Source: Desulfovibrio sp. (GTDB taxonomy: Bacteria; Desulfobacterota; Desulfovibrionia; Desulfovibrionales; Desulfovibrionaceae). Taken from it: a stretch of DNA of 7,199 nucleotides. Every line of letters begins with the position of its first letter. The first letter of the stretch is position 1. Below are positions 4,728 to 7,199 of this stretch, in pieces. A model generated the notes under the pieces. It was not told the DNA's origin. It made no database searches and saw only the letters and a list, made by a program, of their open reading frames with translations. The position numbers were made by a program, and so were the translations under genes. The DNA lies in the NCBI GenBank assembly GCA_014804865.1, contig JAAUYY010000068.1:1-7199 (forward strand), read 5' to 3'.

Positions 4728-7199
4728 TCAAGCGTCGACATCCTTGGAAAAATACTTTCGCAATACCTCGAAAAATTTCGCGATGTCGATAGGTTTGGCG
4801 ATATGCGCGCTCATGCCAGCTTTAAGCGCGGCCGCCTTATCCTCCTCGAAGGCGTTGGCGGTCATGGCGATAATGGGCATGGTCGCCACGTCGTTCCTCG
4901 GCAAACTCTTTATCTCCCGAGTCGCCTCGTAGCCGTCCATAGTCGGCATCTGCACATCCATCAGGATCGCGTCGTAATAACCCTCGGGCGATTTGCGAAC
5001 CAATTCGACGGCGTCTGTTCCGTCGGTCGCGCATTCGGTAACGAAGCCGTTTTCCGAGAGTATGAATTCCGCTATCTCCCGGTTCATCTCCACGTCGTCC
5101 ACGATCAGGATTCTCGCGTTCTTGAACGAAAGCTCCTCGACCTTCTTCTCTGTCTCCGCGCCAATGCCATGGGCCGCGATCAGAGCTCGGCGCAGATCGG
5201 ACATAAAGAGCGGTTTGGCGCAAAAAGCGGTGACTCCCGCCGCCTTCGCCTCGTCCTCGATGTCCGCCCATTCGTAAGCGGTGAGGATGATGACCGGCGT
5301 TCCGTCGTCGGCTATCTGGCGAATTTGCCTCGCTGTCTCTACGCCGCTCAATTCCGGCATCTGCCAGTCGATGATATAGGTCTGATAAGGATCGCCTTCG
5401 TCCTTGGCCATCTTCGCGCGGTATATCGCCTCGCGACCGGAGGTTGTCCACTCCGCCCGCATCCCCAGCTTTTTAAGCATCTTGTCCACGCTGTCGCAGA
5501 CGTGCATATCGTCGTCGACCACCAGAGCGCGGGCTCCGGCCAAAGCATCGAGGCTGATCTCGTCCGTCGCTTTGTCCTGAATCTTGAAGGTCAGGGTTAC
5601 TGTAAAGGTCGAGCCTTTGCCCTGTTCGCTATCGACCTTTATTGTTCCGTTCATCAATTCGATGATATTTCGCGTGATCGCCATTCCAAGGCCAGTGCCC
5701 TGAACGCCGCTCAAGGTCGTCGTCGTTTCGCGCGTGAAAGGCTCGAAAATATGCTTGACGAATTCGGGCGACATGCCTACGCCGTTGTCGCGGATGACGA
5801 ACACGTATTCGGCGAAGCCGCGCTTAGAGGCGGCTTTCTGGGTCATGCGAAATTCTATATTTCCGCCCGACGGAGTGTATTTTATGGCGTTGCTCAAGAG
5901 ATTGATGAAGATTTGATTCAGCTTCAGCGGATCGGCTATAATGTCTTCATTAATCACATCGAACGTATCGATGAATAGACGCATCCGCTTGGCTTTGGCC
6001 TGCGGTTGCAAGATGGTTACGAGATTGTGAATGAGCTCGGAAATATTGCATTCCTGCTCCTTTAAGTGCATCTTGCCGCTCTCGATTCGGCTCATGTCCA
6101 GGATGTCGTTGATCAGACTCAACAGATGATTGGAAGAAGAAAGGACTTTCTGGAGGCATTCCCGCGCTTGCTCCTTGTTGTCCAGCCGCTCGAGAGCGAT
6201 CGTCGAGAAGCCGATGATCGCGTTCATTGGCGTGCGGATATCGTGAGACATATTGGAGAGGAAAGAAGTCTTGGCCTCGTTCGCCCGTTGGGCCAGGGCC
6301 AGAGCGTCTTTCAGCGCCTTCGTCTGTCGTCTGCGTTCCCGAACCATCTCGGTTATATCCCGCGCCACGACGAGGGCGATGACATCGCCGCTCATATCGT
6401 CGGCTGTCAGATAAAAGGTCGCTCTGACGCACCTTTCGCCCTTTTTCGCGTCCCTGCTCCAGTATTCGAGATCGATTTCTTTCTTGCCGTCGGCGTAGCT
6501 TTTTTTCAGAAAATCAATATTAGCTATTCGCGTAAATTCCGGTCGGGATTCCGGCAGGACTCTATTGCTCAAAGACTTGAAAAACTCGCTGGCCGAACAG
6601 GGAACAGTCAGGCCCAGCGTTTTGATCAGAGACATCTTGTCGCCGTTAAAATCGGCGACGACGTCGCTCTCGAGAGCATCCTCGCTGACATTGAATTCGA
6701 AGCTGCAGAAGGCGTTTGAGGTCAAAGCCATGCTATATTGCCGCTCTTTGCGATCAAGGATGGAGAATTTCTTGCTCGCCTCAAGCTCCCTCTCTTTCAT
6801 TTCCGTAACGTCCTGACTCATGAAAAGGACGACGGACGGAACGCCGTCCTGACGCTCCAGACTGACGCAGATGAGGTTTTCCCAAATCTCCTGCCCGTTC
6901 TTATCGTAATTCAGTTCGTAGGTGAGGAATTCCCTGCCGGTTAGCTTGGCGCGCAGATTGTCCGGCGCGAAGAAGCGCAGAAAATCCTCCTGGGCATCCT
7001 CGGGCAACTTCCGCGCGAAGTGATCGAGATAATCGGCGTAGGAGCCTTTCTCCGCGAGGGAGGGATCGCGCGAGCCCATCAAGACGTATTCGTATGTGCC
7101 ATTCGCCAGATTCGCCATGCAATAGCGGCTGGCGAAGATTAGATTTACTGCCTTGAGGACTTGTCCATATTCGCGATTTTCCTTGACCAGCGCCTTTTT
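4728..7199 (-). CDS. PAS-containing hybrid sensor histidine kinase with two receiver domains, 5'-truncated by window edge
   Basis: 823 residues visible. The frame stays open from the Met at 7118 to the window edge (27 more codons, including REYGQVLKAVNLIFASRYC, a helix typical of the run into a sensor domain), so the true start is outside. Numbering from that Met: first PAS-like sensor about 1-105, ending in the PAC-like VVLFMSQDVTE; second PAS-like domain about 115-258; coiled-coil linker 258-285; HisKA with phospho-accepting His292 in SHDIRTPMNA; HATPase with N-box Asn410, G1 DNGVGM (444-449) and G2 GTGLGMA (474-480). Receiver 1 has Asp535-537, phospho-site Asp584, Thr613 and Lys635. Receiver 2 has Asp674-675, Asp721, Thr753 and Lys775. 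All catalytic residues are intact. No HPt domain follows, so phosphotransfer must use a separate protein. No membrane helix is visible, but the missing N-terminus may hold one. The signal and output are unknown. Convergent with parB, 7 bp apart. Confidence 0.93.
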   Translation of the reverse strand, partial: KKALVKENREYGQVLKAVNLIFASRYCMANLANGTYEYVLMGSRDPSLAEKGSYADYLDHFARKLPEDAQEDFLRFFAPDNLRAKLTGREFLTYELNYDKNGQEIWENLICVSLERQDGVPSVVLFMSQDVTEMKERELEASKKFSILDRKERQYSMALTSNAFCSFEFNVSEDALESDVVADFNGDKMSLIKTLGLTVPCSASEFFKSLSNRVLPESRPEFTRIANIDFLKKSYADGKKEIDLEYWSRDAKKGERCVRATFYLTADDMSGDVIALVVARDITEMVRERRRQTKALKDALALAQRANEAKTSFLSNMSHDIRTPMNAIIGFSTIALERLDNKEQARECLQKVLSSSNHLLSLINDILDMSRIESGKMHLKEQECNISELIHNLVTILQPQAKAKRMRLFIDTFDVINEDIIADPLKLNQIFINLLSNAIKYTPSGGNIEFRMTQKAASKRGFAEYVFVIRDNGVGMSPEFVKHIFEPFTRETTTTLSGVQGTGLGMAITRNIIELMNGTIKVDSEQGKGSTFTVTLTFKIQDKATDEISLDALAGARALVVDDDMHVCDSVDKMLKKLGMRAEWTTSGREAIYRAKMAKDEGDPYQTYIIDWQMPELSGVETARQIRQIADDGTPVIILTAYEWADIEDEAKAAGVTAFCAKPLFMSDLRRALIAAHGIGAETEKKVEELSFKNARILIVDDVEMNREIAEFILSENGFVTECATDGTDAVELVRKSPEGYYDAILMDVQMPTMDGYEATREIKSLPRNDVATMPIIAMTANAFEEDKAAALKAGMSAHIAKPIDIAKFFEVLRKYFSKDVDA

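Noticed and set aside
3746..4741. Open minus-strand frame continuing upstream of the zinc-ribbon gene through the whole of parB
   Set aside because: It is antisense to the fully conserved ParB, shows no family motif, and the good ribosome site is at the internal ATG (3745). The upstream extension is a codon-bias artefact.
4803..5978. 391-codon plus-strand open frame opposite the histidine kinase
   Set aside because: Lies entirely antisense to kinase receiver and ATPase domains with intact motifs; no recognisable protein features.
1..7199. Mobile element, CRISPR array or tRNA/rRNA
   Set aside because: No transposase or integrase motifs, no regularly spaced direct repeats, no terminal inverted repeats, and no tRNA or rRNA signature seen.

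Overview
The window looks like chromosomal DNA of a Gram-negative, probably anaerobic bacterium. A cobalamin-pathway methyltransferase, a ZraP/Spy-type periplasmic protein behind a textbook sigma-54 promoter, a ScsC/Com1-type periplasmic thiol protein, chromosomal-type ParA and ParB, and a soluble-looking PAS hybrid histidine kinase together fit a Desulfovibrio-like member of the Desulfobacterota best. This assignment is an inference from gene types and protein style, not from a marker gene.

Layout, left to right: the 3' part of cobJ/cbiH (+, 1-585, start outside the window). A 195-bp gap with a weak terminator, inverted repeats and a sigma-54 promoter. A zraP-like gene (+, 781-1269) with a strong terminator. 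A ScsC/DsbA-like gene (-, 1415-2209). A 347-bp divergent regulatory region with back-to-back sigma-70-type promoters, two palindromes and a long, foldable parA leader. parA (+, 2557-3351). A small zinc-ribbon gene (-, 3344-3745). parB (+, 3827-4720). A large hybrid histidine kinase (-, 4728-7199, start outside the window).

From zraP onward every gene is on the opposite strand to its neighbour, so each looks separately transcribed and no operon is visible. ParA and ParB should work together in chromosome segregation, yet they are separated here by an oppositely oriented zinc-ribbon gene. The zraP-like and scsC-like genes converge and both encode secreted proteins suited to metal or envelope stress. 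I see no transposase, integrase, CRISPR array, tRNA or rRNA. The most unusual points are the split parAB locus with its uncharacterised zinc-ribbon gene, the sigma-54 promoter, and the dense symmetry and leader structure of the scsC/parA regulatory region.
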